Assembly: GCF_015767275.1 (NCBI RefSeq)
Contig: NZ_JADWMY010000002.1
Span: 372,001-436,000 of the forward strand
Origin: Herbaspirillum sp. AP02
GTDB taxonomy: Bacteria > Pseudomonadota > Gammaproteobacteria > Burkholderiales > Burkholderiaceae_D
Reading direction: 5' to 3'
DNA length: 64,000 nucleotides
The notes below the pieces were generated by a model. It was not told the origin of the DNA, did not search any database, and saw only the letters and a list, made by a program, of their open reading frames with translations. A program made the position numbers and the translations under genes. Each line of letters begins with the position of its first letter. The stretch's first letter is position 1. Positions 7,802 to 16,783 of the stretch are shown here, piece after piece.

Positions 7802-8368
7802 ATGGCTACTGCTGTTTCGATCTGCTCTAACGCACTCCTGAGCCTCGGCGCCAAGCCGTTTGCCGACTTCTCCGAGAACCGGGACCACGTGACCCTGTGC
7901 AGCAACCTCTTCCCCACGGTGCGCGATTCCATCTTGCGGGCGCATCCATGGAAATGTGCGACCAAGCGTGTGCTGCTGTCGCCCATGGTGGATACCCCGG
8001 CCTTCGACTTCTCCGCCCAGTTCGCGCTACCTGGTGACTGGCTGCGTACCGTGCAGGTGGGCAGGAAGGGCAATTCGATCCCGTTCCGGTCGGAAGGCCG
8101 CGCACTGCTGGCTGATGCGGCCGCGCTGCCGCTGGTCTACATCTTCCGCAACGATCAGCCGGCGACCTGGAGCACAAACCTGATTGAGCTGATGGAGTTC
8201 GCCATGGCCGCACGCGTCTGCTATGCAGTGACGGCGTCGACCACGCTGCGCGACAGCATGAATGCAGAGCTGCAGCAGAAGCTGAAGATCGCCAAGGCGG
8301 TGGACGGCCAGGACGATCCGCCCGAGGAATTCGAAGAGGGCTCTTTCGTTGAATCCCGTTTCAGCTGA
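7802..8368 (+). CDS. Tail tubular protein A (gp11-like)
   Basis: 188 residues beginning MATAVSICSNALLSLGAKPF, the recognisable start of T7 gp11-type tail tubular A proteins (A-x-x-I-C-N-x-A-L-x-x-L-G). It is mostly helical, with the family's usual RAHPWKCATKRVLLSP segment (alpha-helical core then the W-x-x-A motif) around residues 45-60. It would form the ring that docks onto the portal and joins the tubular B nozzle encoded next. Length matches the family (about 190-200). The acidic C-terminus (DPPEEFEEGS) is common in homologues. Confidence 0.88.
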   Translation: MATAVSICSNALLSLGAKPFADFSENRDHVTLCSNLFPTVRDSILRAHPWKCATKRVLLSPMVDTPAFDFSAQFALPGDWLRTVQVGRKGNSIPFRSEGRALLADAAALPLVYIFRNDQPATWSTNLIELMEFAMAARVCYAVTASTTLRDSMNAELQQKLKIAKAVDGQDDPPEEFEEGSFVESRFS

Positions 8369-8380
8369 TAGGGAGTCGAA

Positions 8381-10555
8381 ATGCCCCGCGTAGACCTCAA
8401 TCAGACCAATTTCACATCCGGCGAGATTACCCCTCGCTGCTATGGCCGCGTCGATATCGCCCGGTACCTGAATGGCGCTGCCTCTCTGGAAAACTGCTTT
8501 GTCACCATCCACGGCGGCGCATATCGCCGGTATGCCAGCAGCTACCAGGCCACGGCCAAGACACTGGGCCGCTTCGTGCGCCTGGTGCCGTTCGTCTTCA
8601 GCACCACGCAGGCTTACATTCTGGAGTTCGGGCACCTGTATCTGCGGATCTACAACCAGGGCGGCGGCCAGGTGATGAACGGTGGTGTGCCTTATGAGCT
8701 GGTCACCCCCTACAGCGAAGACATGCTGCGTGAAATGGACTTCACGCAGGGCGCCGACACGATGCTGCTGTTTCATCAGTCGGTGTACCCGCAGACGCTG
8801 CGCCGGCTGTCTGGTGGTGCCTGGTCGATTGGCGCGGCGCCGTTCACCACGCTGCCATTCGATGAGGTCGGCCACCGCTACAACGGCACGCTGACCCTGA
8901 GCGCGGCCACCGTGGGCACCGGCCGCACGGCCACCAGCACGATTGCGTCCTTTATTGCGGCTGACGTTGGCCGACGCATCACCTTCGAGGGTGGCTCCGG
9001 CCTGATCACGGCGGTGAATTCTGGCACGCAGGTCACCATGCAAATCACTTCCGAGTTCAGCAGCACGGTCATCGCGGCCAATCAGTGGGTGCTGGACGAC
9101 TCGCCGCAGGTCTCGATTACGCCAGGCGACAAGAGCCCGGTGGGCATCGGTATCAATGTGACCTGCACCACGGATGCCTTCCGCGCAATTGATGTCGGCA
9201 AGTTCATCGAAATCAATGGCGGACTGCTGCATGTCGACAGCGTGAGCTCCGCCCAGGCCATCGTTTGCAAGATCATCAAGGAGCTGGATTCCGCAGTGGC
9301 GGCGCCTGCCGGTGCATGGAAGCTGTTGGGGCCTGCCTGGAATGAATTCGACGGCTATCCGCGCACCGGCGAGTTCTACGAACAGCGGCTCAATGTGGCC
9401 GGCTCTACCGGTTACCCGCAGACGCTGTGGGGCAGCAAGACCGGCGCATTCTTCGATTTCACCATGGGCACCGATGATGATGATGCCTATGCGTTCACGC
9501 TGCCATCGACCGGCAAGATCAACCCGATTACCCGCATGTCGTCGGTCAGTGTGCTCATCATGCTGACTTATGGCGGCGAATATACGGCCACCGGTGGCGT
9601 GGAGAAGCCGCTGACGCCCACCAACCCCCAGCTGAAGCCGCGCACGCGCTACGGCTGCAACTCGGTCAAGCCGCTGCAGGTGGGCGAGGAACTGTTCTAC
9701 GTGACACGCACCGGCAAGAAGGTCAGGGCGATGTCCTACTCGTACACCTCAGACAGCTTCCCTTCGCCCAACGTCACCACGCTGGCCGAGCACATCACCA
9801 GCCCCGGCATCGTGGACATGGCATACCAGCAGGAGCCTGACGGCCGCCTATGGTGCGTGCGCGCTGATGGGAAGCTGGCCGTATTGACCATCGACCGGGA
9901 AGAGGGCGTCACGGCCTGGTCTCCGCAGTCCACGGATGGCGTCTACGAATCGGTCGCCTGCATCCCCAACGGGGGCATCGATGAGGTATGGGTGAGCGTC
10001 AAGCGCACCATCGGCGGCGTGGACTATCGCTACATCGAGCGCTTCGATGACTCGCTGCTGACCGATAGCGCAATCACTGACACGGATGCCACCGGGAAGA
10101 CCGAATGGACCGGCCTGGCCCACCTGGAGGGCAAGCAGGTGCATGTGCGCGCTGATGGTACCTTCGCCGGTGCCTTCACGGTGGCCGGCGGCAAGATCAC
10201 TCTGCCGCGTAGCGCCAAGACGGTCCAGATTGGCCTGCCGTACACCGCCCGCATCATCCCGCTGCGCCCCGAGATCCAGACTGGCGCTGGCACTGCCCAG
10301 GCCAACAAGATGAACACCAGCAAGGTGAGCGTGCTGCTGCACGAAAGCATCGGCGGCATGATCAACGGACAGAAGCTGACGCAGCGCGCCTTCGGATCGG
10401 AGCTGCTGGATCAGGAGCTGCAAGTCTATTCCGGCCTGGATTACGTGGGCATCACGGACTGGCACAACGGTGATTCGCCCATCGTGCTGGAGCAGTCCGA
10501 GCCGCTGCCGTTCCATGTCCTGTCCATCATCCGCAAATTCACGGTGAATCCATGA
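8381..10555 (+). CDS. Tail tubular protein B (nozzle, gp12-like)
   Basis: A 724-residue protein following tubular A, as in T7-type tails. It begins MPRVDLNQTNFTSGEITPRC and continues with a beta-propeller-like architecture rich in Trp, Gly and Tyr (RYIERFDDSLLTDSAITDTD near residue 550). The start signature Q-x-x-F-x-x-G-E-(I/L)-x-P and VDIARYLNGAASLENCFVTI (residues 28-47) are typical of podoviral nozzle proteins. It forms the distal tail tube and mediates DNA passage. The TGA stop overlaps the next start (ATGATC), so the acetyltransferase gene that follows is translationally coupled. Confidence 0.87.
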   Translation: MPRVDLNQTNFTSGEITPRCYGRVDIARYLNGAASLENCFVTIHGGAYRRYASSYQATAKTLGRFVRLVPFVFSTTQAYILEFGHLYLRIYNQGGGQVMNGGVPYELVTPYSEDMLREMDFTQGADTMLLFHQSVYPQTLRRLSGGAWSIGAAPFTTLPFDEVGHRYNGTLTLSAATVGTGRTATSTIASFIAADVGRRITFEGGSGLITAVNSGTQVTMQITSEFSSTVIAANQWVLDDSPQVSITPGDKSPVGIGINVTCTTDAFRAIDVGKFIEINGGLLHVDSVSSAQAIVCKIIKELDSAVAAPAGAWKLLGPAWNEFDGYPRTGEFYEQRLNVAGSTGYPQTLWGSKTGAFFDFTMGTDDDDAYAFTLPSTGKINPITRMSSVSVLIMLTYGGEYTATGGVEKPLTPTNPQLKPRTRYGCNSVKPLQVGEELFYVTRTGKKVRAMSYSYTSDSFPSPNVTTLAEHITSPGIVDMAYQQEPDGRLWCVRADGKLAVLTIDREEGVTAWSPQSTDGVYESVACIPNGGIDEVWVSVKRTIGGVDYRYIERFDDSLLTDSAITDTDATGKTEWTGLAHLEGKQVHVRADGTFAGAFTVAGGKITLPRSAKTVQIGLPYTARIIPLRPEIQTGAGTAQANKMNTSKVSVLLHESIGGMINGQKLTQRAFGSELLDQELQVYSGLDYVGITDWHNGDSPIVLEQSEPLPFHVLSIIRKFTVNP

Positions 10556-11007
10556 TCAGGCCCGCCACCATCGGAGACATGGGTGTGCTGCTGGCTATGG
10601 GCCGTGCGATGCATGCGGAAAGCCCGCGCTGGCGCCGGCTGAAATATTCCGAGCACCAGATCGAAACCATGCTCATCGGGCTGATTGAGTCGCCGCAGGG
10701 GCTAGTGCTGATCGCTGAGCGTGACGGCCAGGCCATCGGGGCCATTGCCGCCGTGGTGCAGCGTGCCTGGTGCGCCACCGACCTGGTGGCCGAAGAAGTC
10801 AGCTTCTACATGCTCCCCGAACATCGCGGCAGCTTGGCCGCCGCGCGCCTGGTGAATAGCTTCAAGGAGTGGGCGCGCCTGCGGGGCGCGTCCTGGGCAT
10901 ATGCCGGCGCCTCTACCGGTGTTGATGATGAACGTGTTGCGCAGCTGTATGAGGGCTTCGGCTTCACCCGCTGCGCGGTGGGACTGGAGGCCTATTTTGG
11001 GAATTGA
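10552..11007 (+). CDS. Phage GNAT family N-acetyltransferase 1
   Basis: 151 residues with a GNAT fold: an N-terminal MIRPATIGDMGVLLAMGRAM helix-strand, a central strand pair (LIAERDGQAIGAIAAVVQ), strand 4 ending FYMLPEHRGSLAAARLVNSF, in which the acetyl-CoA pyrophosphate loop is the RGSLAA segment (a variant of R/Q-x-x-G-x-G/A), and a C-terminal YEGFGFTRCAVG. The acceptor is unknown. The gene is coupled to the nozzle gene by a 4-base overlap. GNAT genes in this tail position occur in some related podoviruses (recalled), but the target is not established. Confidence 0.82.
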   Translation: MIRPATIGDMGVLLAMGRAMHAESPRWRRLKYSEHQIETMLIGLIESPQGLVLIAERDGQAIGAIAAVVQRAWCATDLVAEEVSFYMLPEHRGSLAAARLVNSFKEWARLRGASWAYAGASTGVDDERVAQLYEGFGFTRCAVGLEAYFGN

Positions 11008-11455
11008 GATCAAGCGCTGTGCCATCGCTGACATCGTTGCAGCACCTGAGCTGCCTGCCTTGCTGGCCGAATACGGTGCGGAATCCGGCAATGACGGTAT
11101 CGGGCCGGTCAATCCGCAGTTCGATACCTACCTGGCCATGGAGACGGCCGGCGTGCTGCATGCTCTGTCCGCACGCTTGGAAGACGGCCAGCTGGTGGGC
11201 TTCATGCTGGTGCTGACCCCTGTACTGCCGCACTTCGGCCGCCGCGTCGCGGTCAGCGAATCCTTCTTTGTGGCCACCGCTCACCGCAGTACTGGCGCAG
11301 GTCTGCGGCTGTTGCGCGCGGCGGAATGCCTGGCGCGTGACGCTGGCGCAGTCGGCATCATGGTCAGCGCGCCGAACGGCGGCCAGTTGGCGCAGGTGCT
11401 GCCCGGCATGGGCTATCACGATGCCTCGCACGTCTTCTTCAAGGGGCTGGCATGA
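10997..11455 (+). CDS. Phage GNAT family N-acetyltransferase 2
   Basis: The start is inferred as TTG at 10997: GGAGG lies six bases upstream, the frame begins LGIEIKRCAIADIVAAPELP, and it overlaps the end of GNAT 1 by 11 bases. A more upstream ATG reads antisense-like sequence. The core shows LEDGQLVGFMLVLTPVLPHF, then SESFFVATAHRSTGAGLRLL, in which RSTGAGLRL is the acetyl-CoA-binding Q/R-x-x-G-x-G/A motif, and a late MGYHDASHVFFKGL strand. It is about 152 residues. It is not a close duplicate of GNAT 1, so the pair probably has different targets. Confidence 0.78.
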   Translation: MGIEIKRCAIADIVAAPELPALLAEYGAESGNDGIGPVNPQFDTYLAMETAGVLHALSARLEDGQLVGFMLVLTPVLPHFGRRVAVSESFFVATAHRSTGAGLRLLRAAECLARDAGAVGIMVSAPNGGQLAQVLPGMGYHDASHVFFKGLA

Positions 11456-11916
11456 ACGACATCCGCGCTCGCCAGGACGGCATTCCTGCCATGTCGCCGC
11501 AGGCCATCGCTGCCGTGACTGAGATTGAGCGGCATACCCTCGCGCTCCCACAGGTCCCAATTCGCACCGTGCACATCCTACATGCCGGCCTCTACACCCG
11601 CATGATCACTATTCCGGCTGGAGTGGTACTGACCGGCGCGCTTATCAAGATCGCCACCATGCTCACCATCAGCGGCGATGTGGAGGTCTTCCGAGGCCCC
11701 GGCGATGTGGTCCGTATCCGTGGCACGGCGGTCATGCCGGCCAGCGCTGGCCGCAAGCAGGCATTCATCGCGCACGCCGACACCACTGTGGTGATGTGCT
11801 TTCCCACACAGGCCAAAACGGTCGAAGAGGCCGAGGCCGAATTCACCGACGACACCGACATGTTGATGTCGCACCGCGAGCCCGAATTCACCACCACCAT
11901 CATCACAGGAGAGTGA
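11452..11916 (+). CDS. Cupin-like phage protein (154 aa)
   Basis: Starts in an ATGA overlap with GNAT 2. Residues 45-115 (LYTRMITIPAGVVLTGALIK, then ISGDVEVFRGPGDVVRIRGT, then KQAFIAHADTTVVMCF) have the spacing of a small cupin barrel: a Gly/Pro turn, a GDVV turn and the final hydrophobic strand. The metal-binding His residues typical of enzymatic cupins are not conserved (the H-x-H positions are replaced), so it is more likely structural. It may form a tail or fibre accessory with the neighbouring proteins. The acidic C-terminal region is followed by TTTIITGE. Confidence 0.6.
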   Translation: MNDIRARQDGIPAMSPQAIAAVTEIERHTLALPQVPIRTVHILHAGLYTRMITIPAGVVLTGALIKIATMLTISGDVEVFRGPGDVVRIRGTAVMPASAGRKQAFIAHADTTVVMCFPTQAKTVEEAEAEFTDDTDMLMSHREPEFTTTIITGE

Positions 11917-11919
11917 CCT

Positions 11920-12456
11920 ATGTCCGGAGGAATTTCCGCAACCACTGTTGCCCTGGCCGCTACTGCGGCAGTCGGCGCATACTCCGCCATTCAGTCCGGG
12001 CAGAGCCAGTCTCGCCAGCTGCAGGCGCAGGCACAGCAGCAGTCCAACCAGGCGGCGTATGAAAAGGACGCTGCCGTGGCCCAGGCCGAGAAGATCCGCA
12101 AGGCGGCTGCCCAGCAGCAGTCCGCTGCACGTGCCCAGCTCGCCGGGTCGGGTGTGGCCGTGAGCGAGGGCACTGCGGTCACGATCAATGACACCATCGA
12201 CCTGAATGCCGAGAACGATGCGCAGACTGCATTGCTCACCGGTAGCCGCCGCTCCAACTCGCTCAACGATACCGCCGCGTCCTACAGTAGCGCCGCAGGT
12301 GATGCGCTGACGGGAGGGTATCTCACCGCCGGGGCCACTGTGCTGAGCAGCGCGGCACGGATCGGGAAGGGGTGGTCATCCACTTCTCCCACGGCTTCCG
12401 GGTCTGCGCTAGGTAGCGGTGTCAAGGTGCCGACCGGCGCACTGAGTGTGTACTGA
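11920..12456 (+). CDS. Internal virion protein, gp14-like
   Basis: 178 residues beginning MSGGISATTVALAATAAVGA, a hydrophobic N-terminus, then a long Gln/Ala-rich helix (SRQLQAQAQQQSNQAAYEKD, continuing to about residue 75), then a small segment GSGVAVSEGTAVTINDTIDL. The layout matches gp14-type ejection proteins of T7-like phages, which enter the host outer membrane at infection. It is the first of the internal protein genes. Recognition is by composition and order, not by a sharp motif. Confidence 0.7.
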   Translation: MSGGISATTVALAATAAVGAYSAIQSGQSQSRQLQAQAQQQSNQAAYEKDAAVAQAEKIRKAAAQQQSAARAQLAGSGVAVSEGTAVTINDTIDLNAENDAQTALLTGSRRSNSLNDTAASYSSAAGDALTGGYLTAGATVLSSAARIGKGWSSTSPTASGSALGSGVKVPTGALSVY

Positions 12457-12467
12457 TAGGGGCCAGC

Positions 12468-14462
12468 ATGCAAATCCAACTCGGCAATTTCGGCAACTCT
12501 ATCGCGCAGCCGCAGCAGGCCGCCCAGGTTGTCCCACAGCAGGCGGCTAATCAGGGTCTGGCCAATGTAGCGCAGGCGGGCCAGCAACTGGCGGTTACCT
12601 TCCAGCAAGTCGATGAGCAGAAGCAGCGCATGCAGGCTGTTTCCTCGCTGGCCAACCTGAACAACGATCTGCACGATATCCATGACTCCGTTGCACGTGA
12701 CGTGGCCGGCGGCGTCATCAAGCCGGAGAACGCGCTGGACGCCTTCAATGCGCGTGCCGCCGACGCACGCAAGGTGCGTACCGATGGCCTGAATCCCTTC
12801 CAGCAGGAGACGATCGATTCCCACATCACCACCGCCGTGGGTAGCCTCACCCGTAATCTGCAGGGCGTGGCCATCAAGAAGACTGAATCGGACATCGGCG
12901 CGCAGATCTTGGATACGGGCGAGTCCTTGCAGCGCCAGGCCATGCGCGACCTGCCCGGCGCCATCAATCAGTACGACAGCCTGGTCGACACCGTGGGCAC
13001 GAAAGCAGGATGGAACGATATCCAGATTGCCAAGGCCAAGCAGGGATTCAAGGAGAATGCCTCCTTTAATTTTGCCAACGCTACGCTGGAGGGAGCCGCT
13101 CAGACCGGCGATAAGGCCATGGTGCAGGCTGCACTGGACAAGATCCAAGGTCCGGACGGCGAGGTGATCGACCCTCACAAGCGCACCAGCTTGATTACCA
13201 AGGCCTACGGCTACCTCAATGGCATCGATGCGGCCACCCAGCGGGATGCCGACCGTGCGCAGCGCGAGCAGGATGCGCGCGAGAACAAGGCGGTGGATGC
13301 CTACAACTCGGTATTCGACCTGGTGAGCAAGGGCCGGTATCTCTCCACCGAGGCCATCAATGACCTGGCAGAGACCACCGCCGGCACCAAGATGGCCAAG
13401 CAGGCGCAGGAGCTGGTGAAGTCGCAGAGCAAGGTGGCCGGGTTCGCCTCGCTGCCACTCCCCCAGATGCGCGCGACCGTGGAGCGGATGAACGCGGCAG
13501 GGTCCGATCCCTCGATCGGCGTCACGCCACAAGACCAGAAAGTCACGGAGCAGTTCAAGAGCATTTTGACCGCCAGCGAAAAGGCCTATGCAGATAATGC
13601 CTGGCAGGCCGCCCAGGAACGCGGCGTGATCAAGGATGCGCCGACCATCCAGATGAACAGCATCCAGGACGCGCAGCAGGTGCTGGCCCAACGTATGAGC
13701 CAGATCGGCCAGGTCGAGATTGCTGCCGGCCGCAAGGTCTCGCCGCTTCAGCCGGAGGAAGCCAGCCAGATCGCGCGCGTGGTCCGTATGCTGCCCCCGG
13801 ACCAGCAATCCAGCGCACTGGCTACCATCGGTACGATTGTTCCCGACAGCGACCGCCTGGCCGCCCTGGCCAAGCAGATGCACGACAAGGACAACACGCT
13901 GGGCCTGGCCATGATGCTGGCGGGCGACCGCACCACGCAGGGCCGATACAGCAGCGAACTCCTCTTGCGCGGTGAGCGTGCCATCCGTGACAAGGCCATC
14001 ATGATCGATCCCGCCAAGGAAACCGGCTGGCGCGGCAGCATCGCCAATCTGGTTGGGGATGCCTTCTCCAATCAGGAGGTGCGCCAGCAGGTGATCGATT
14101 CTGCGTACCTGATCAATGCCGGCATGGTCGCTGACGGCGGCAGCTCTGACCCTGCACGGGCCCTGCGCCTGACCGTAGGCAGCATCGTGGAGCGCAACGG
14201 CGTGAAGGTGCCCCTGCCGCGTGGCATGGAAGAGGGCGATTTCGAAAAGCGCCTCAAGGCCATCACGCCAGCAGACATTGCGGCCCAGACCACTGACAAG
14301 GTCTATGCCGGCCGCCAACCTATCGAGATTGCCGACTTCATCAAGCAGCTGCCGAATGCTGCTCTTATCAGCGCTGGCCAGGGTCGATACAACGTCAAGG
14401 CCGGCGGCACGCTGGTGACGAACAGCCAGGGCCAGCGCATCACCATCAGGATCGCCCCATGA
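12468..14462 (+). CDS. Internal virion (ejection) protein, gp15-like
   Basis: A 664-residue, mostly helical protein. It starts MQIQLGNFGNSIAQPQQAAQ and contains long Gln/Ala/Glu helices. Its size and position between a gp14-like protein and a transglycosylase-containing protein match the second internal core protein of T7-type phages, which is ejected into the cell envelope and helps form the periplasmic channel. No catalytic motif is visible. Its TGA overlaps the start of the next gene (ATGA), so the two are translated together. A large antisense reading frame across this gene is a compositional shadow. Confidence 0.75.
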   Translation: MQIQLGNFGNSIAQPQQAAQVVPQQAANQGLANVAQAGQQLAVTFQQVDEQKQRMQAVSSLANLNNDLHDIHDSVARDVAGGVIKPENALDAFNARAADARKVRTDGLNPFQQETIDSHITTAVGSLTRNLQGVAIKKTESDIGAQILDTGESLQRQAMRDLPGAINQYDSLVDTVGTKAGWNDIQIAKAKQGFKENASFNFANATLEGAAQTGDKAMVQAALDKIQGPDGEVIDPHKRTSLITKAYGYLNGIDAATQRDADRAQREQDARENKAVDAYNSVFDLVSKGRYLSTEAINDLAETTAGTKMAKQAQELVKSQSKVAGFASLPLPQMRATVERMNAAGSDPSIGVTPQDQKVTEQFKSILTASEKAYADNAWQAAQERGVIKDAPTIQMNSIQDAQQVLAQRMSQIGQVEIAAGRKVSPLQPEEASQIARVVRMLPPDQQSSALATIGTIVPDSDRLAALAKQMHDKDNTLGLAMMLAGDRTTQGRYSSELLLRGERAIRDKAIMIDPAKETGWRGSIANLVGDAFSNQEVRQQVIDSAYLINAGMVADGGSSDPARALRLTVGSIVERNGVKVPLPRGMEEGDFEKRLKAITPADIAAQTTDKVYAGRQPIEIADFIKQLPNAALISAGQGRYNVKAGGTLVTNSQGQRITIRIAP

Positions 14463-16771
14463 TCGAGAACATGTTCCAAGACGGTACCGACAAGGTTCTG
14501 GATGACCGAGTCGCGCGCCCAGTAGCAGAGCCGCCGGCGCGCCCGTCCTTTGGCCTGAGCCTGTGGAATACCACCAAGGCACTACCCAAGGGCATTGCCA
14601 CCGGTGCCACGGAATCGGCCGCGTTTGGCTCCGATCTTCTGGGGGCCTTCGGTTCGGTTCAGGCTGGATATGGCGTACAGGCCGATCCGGCTATGCTGTT
14701 CGACAGCGATATGCAGCAGCGTGTGGCGGGCGCGGAGGGGCAGAAGGCCCGCGAGGATGTCCAGTCAGGCGCCGCCTTCACCAGTCAGACCGGTACCGGA
14801 CTGCGGGCTACCGCGCGCACGATGATGCCGGATTCCACCACCAGCAACGTGGCCGAGAACATCCTTTTCGGCTTGGGCCGCTTTGGTGTAAAGGCAATCG
14901 CCTATTCGGTCCTGGGAACGCCGATCCCTGGCGCAGTCCTCACAGGCACGGATGAGGCCTTCGTGGAAGCCGAGAAGCTGAAAGCGGAGGGTGTGGACTT
15001 CCAGACCCGCACCAAAGCCGGCGCAGTGGCGGGCGGTGCTGCTGCGCTGGCAACGGCACTCCCCGTGGCCGGCAAGACCGTAGGCCAGACCGTGGGCCTG
15101 GTTGCCGCTGGCGGTCCCGGTGGCTTCATTGCCCAGCAGGCCGCCACGCGCGCAATCCTGCAGAACGCTGGATATGACAAGATCGCGGAGCAGTATGACC
15201 CGTTCGACCCGGTAGGGCTGGCCGTCGCCACCCTGATCCCTGCAGGCTTCGGTGCCTATGCCTCGCGCGGCATGCGCAATGCCCGCCCGGTGGCCGCGCC
15301 GATGGATGCAGCCGCTTCCCGTGAGCTGGTGCAGATGGGCATGAACGAGCGCCAGGCGCTGCGCTATGACGATGCGCGGCTCGATGCCTATGCCGTGACC
15401 GCTGCCCAGCGCGCAGGCGTACCGCCCGAGGTGCTGCTTGCGGCGAAGAATGCCGGCGAGCGTTCCAGTAGCAGCGCTGCCACCTCGCCGGTGGGCGCCA
15501 AGGGCATCATGCAGTTCATGGATGCCACCTGGCAGCAGTACGGTAAGGGCAACGTGCGCGACCCGGTGGCCTCGATCGATGCCGGCGCCGCGTATCTGGC
15601 CGACCTGGGCAAGCAGTACGGTGGCGACTGGCGGGCCGTGCTGGCGCACTATAACGGCGGCACCTTGGCGGGCAAGGCCGTGCAGGCCGCGAAGGCGCCG
15701 CCGGCCGCCGAGACCAGAGCCTATCTGGAGCGCACGGACAAGTTCATTGCCGAGCGCCAGGGCACCGAGGCCGGCCGCGCCGCCGCAGCAGACCCCGAGG
15801 CCGTGGCCGCCGCACGCGTGAGCCTGATCCGGGACACCGTCAATTCCTGGAACCTGAAGGATCCCGCCGATATCGCCGGTGCCGAGCAGCACCTGGCCGC
15901 CTTCAGCCGTGCGGCCGACCAGTTGGGCGCTGGCGAGCGGGTAGCGGTGAGCGACACCCTGAACCTGGACAACCTGGCGCAGGCCCGCCTGCTGGACGAT
16001 TTCGGCAGCCGCATGGAGACCGTGCGCGCCAGCCTTCTGGAAGATGCCGGCAATGTGTCCGAGCCAGGCTCTATCCGCTCGATGCGCGATGAAATCACCG
16101 CGCTGCGCCAAACCATTCCAGCCGTCGACGACGCAGCGCTGCGCGTCCGTGCCAAGGAGATACAGGCCGAGGGCGGCAGCTACAAGCAGGCTCTGGCCAC
16201 GGCCACCAAGGAACTCAATGGCCGGGCCGCCGAAATCAATCAGCGCATCGACTCCCTGCAGCAGCAGATCGACCGCAATGCCGAGGCCAGCCGTGCCAAT
16301 GAGCAGATTGCCCAGATCGACCAGCAGATTGCCCAGGTGCGCCAGCAGCGCGCCGCCATTGATGCGCCTACCCCGAAGCGCGGCGCGCTGGCTGTGCAGC
16401 AGGCGCTGGCTGAGCCAGCCCCGAAAAGTGCCAAGTCTGGCACCGCCGAGCCTGGTGCATCTGCCGCAACAAAAGCCCCAGAAGCTGCACCACTAGCCCC
16501 GAAAACTGCAACAGAAGCGGCTCCAGGTGGAACATCCACCGGAAAAACTGGAATATCGGGCGGCCAGGCTGATGCCGTTGCCGCCGTGCTCGATGGCCAG
16601 ACTGCCGAAATCGCCCGCCTGTCACCCGACATGATGGTCCAACTAGAAGGCATGGACGCACCGCTGCCGCTGGCCGAGGCGCTGGCCCAGGTGAAAGCAG
16701 AGGCCGCCGCCGAGATCAAGGACGCCGGCCTGTTGCAGGTGGCCGCCGAATGCTTCCTGCGCAATTCTTAA
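14459..16771 (+). CDS. Internal virion protein with SLT lytic transglycosylase domain
   Basis: 770 residues. The region from about 305 to 425 is a soluble lytic transglycosylase domain: AAQRAGVPPEVLLAAKNAGE (Glu in NAGER is the likely catalytic acid), then SPVGAKGIMQFMDATWQQYG, with the family's G-x-x-Q-x-M signature, then DPVASIDAGAAYLADLGKQY and LAHYNGGTLAGKAVQ. The enzyme would cut peptidoglycan locally as DNA is injected. Upstream there are hydrophobic segments (IAYSVLGTPIPGAVLTG). Downstream of residue 520 lie coiled coils (INQRIDSLQQQIDRNAEASR) and a Pro/Ala-rich linker. In T7 this activity is fused to a much larger gp16; here the remainder seems to be the next gene. Confidence 0.85.
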   Translation: MIENMFQDGTDKVLDDRVARPVAEPPARPSFGLSLWNTTKALPKGIATGATESAAFGSDLLGAFGSVQAGYGVQADPAMLFDSDMQQRVAGAEGQKAREDVQSGAAFTSQTGTGLRATARTMMPDSTTSNVAENILFGLGRFGVKAIAYSVLGTPIPGAVLTGTDEAFVEAEKLKAEGVDFQTRTKAGAVAGGAAALATALPVAGKTVGQTVGLVAAGGPGGFIAQQAATRAILQNAGYDKIAEQYDPFDPVGLAVATLIPAGFGAYASRGMRNARPVAAPMDAAASRELVQMGMNERQALRYDDARLDAYAVTAAQRAGVPPEVLLAAKNAGERSSSSAATSPVGAKGIMQFMDATWQQYGKGNVRDPVASIDAGAAYLADLGKQYGGDWRAVLAHYNGGTLAGKAVQAAKAPPAAETRAYLERTDKFIAERQGTEAGRAAAADPEAVAAARVSLIRDTVNSWNLKDPADIAGAEQHLAAFSRAADQLGAGERVAVSDTLNLDNLAQARLLDDFGSRMETVRASLLEDAGNVSEPGSIRSMRDEITALRQTIPAVDDAALRVRAKEIQAEGGSYKQALATATKELNGRAAEINQRIDSLQQQIDRNAEASRANEQIAQIDQQIAQVRQQRAAIDAPTPKRGALAVQQALAEPAPKSAKSGTAEPGASAATKAPEAAPLAPKTATEAAPGGTSTGKTGISGGQADAVAAVLDGQTAEIARLSPDMMVQLEGMDAPLPLAEALAQVKAEAAAEIKDAGLLQVAAECFLRNS

Positions 16772-16783
16772 CGAGAGGAAACC

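Noticed and set aside
12282..14582. A 766-residue open frame antisense to the gp15-like ejection gene
   Set aside because: It mirrors the GC-rich third positions of the real gene on the other strand, has no ribosome site and no family pattern.
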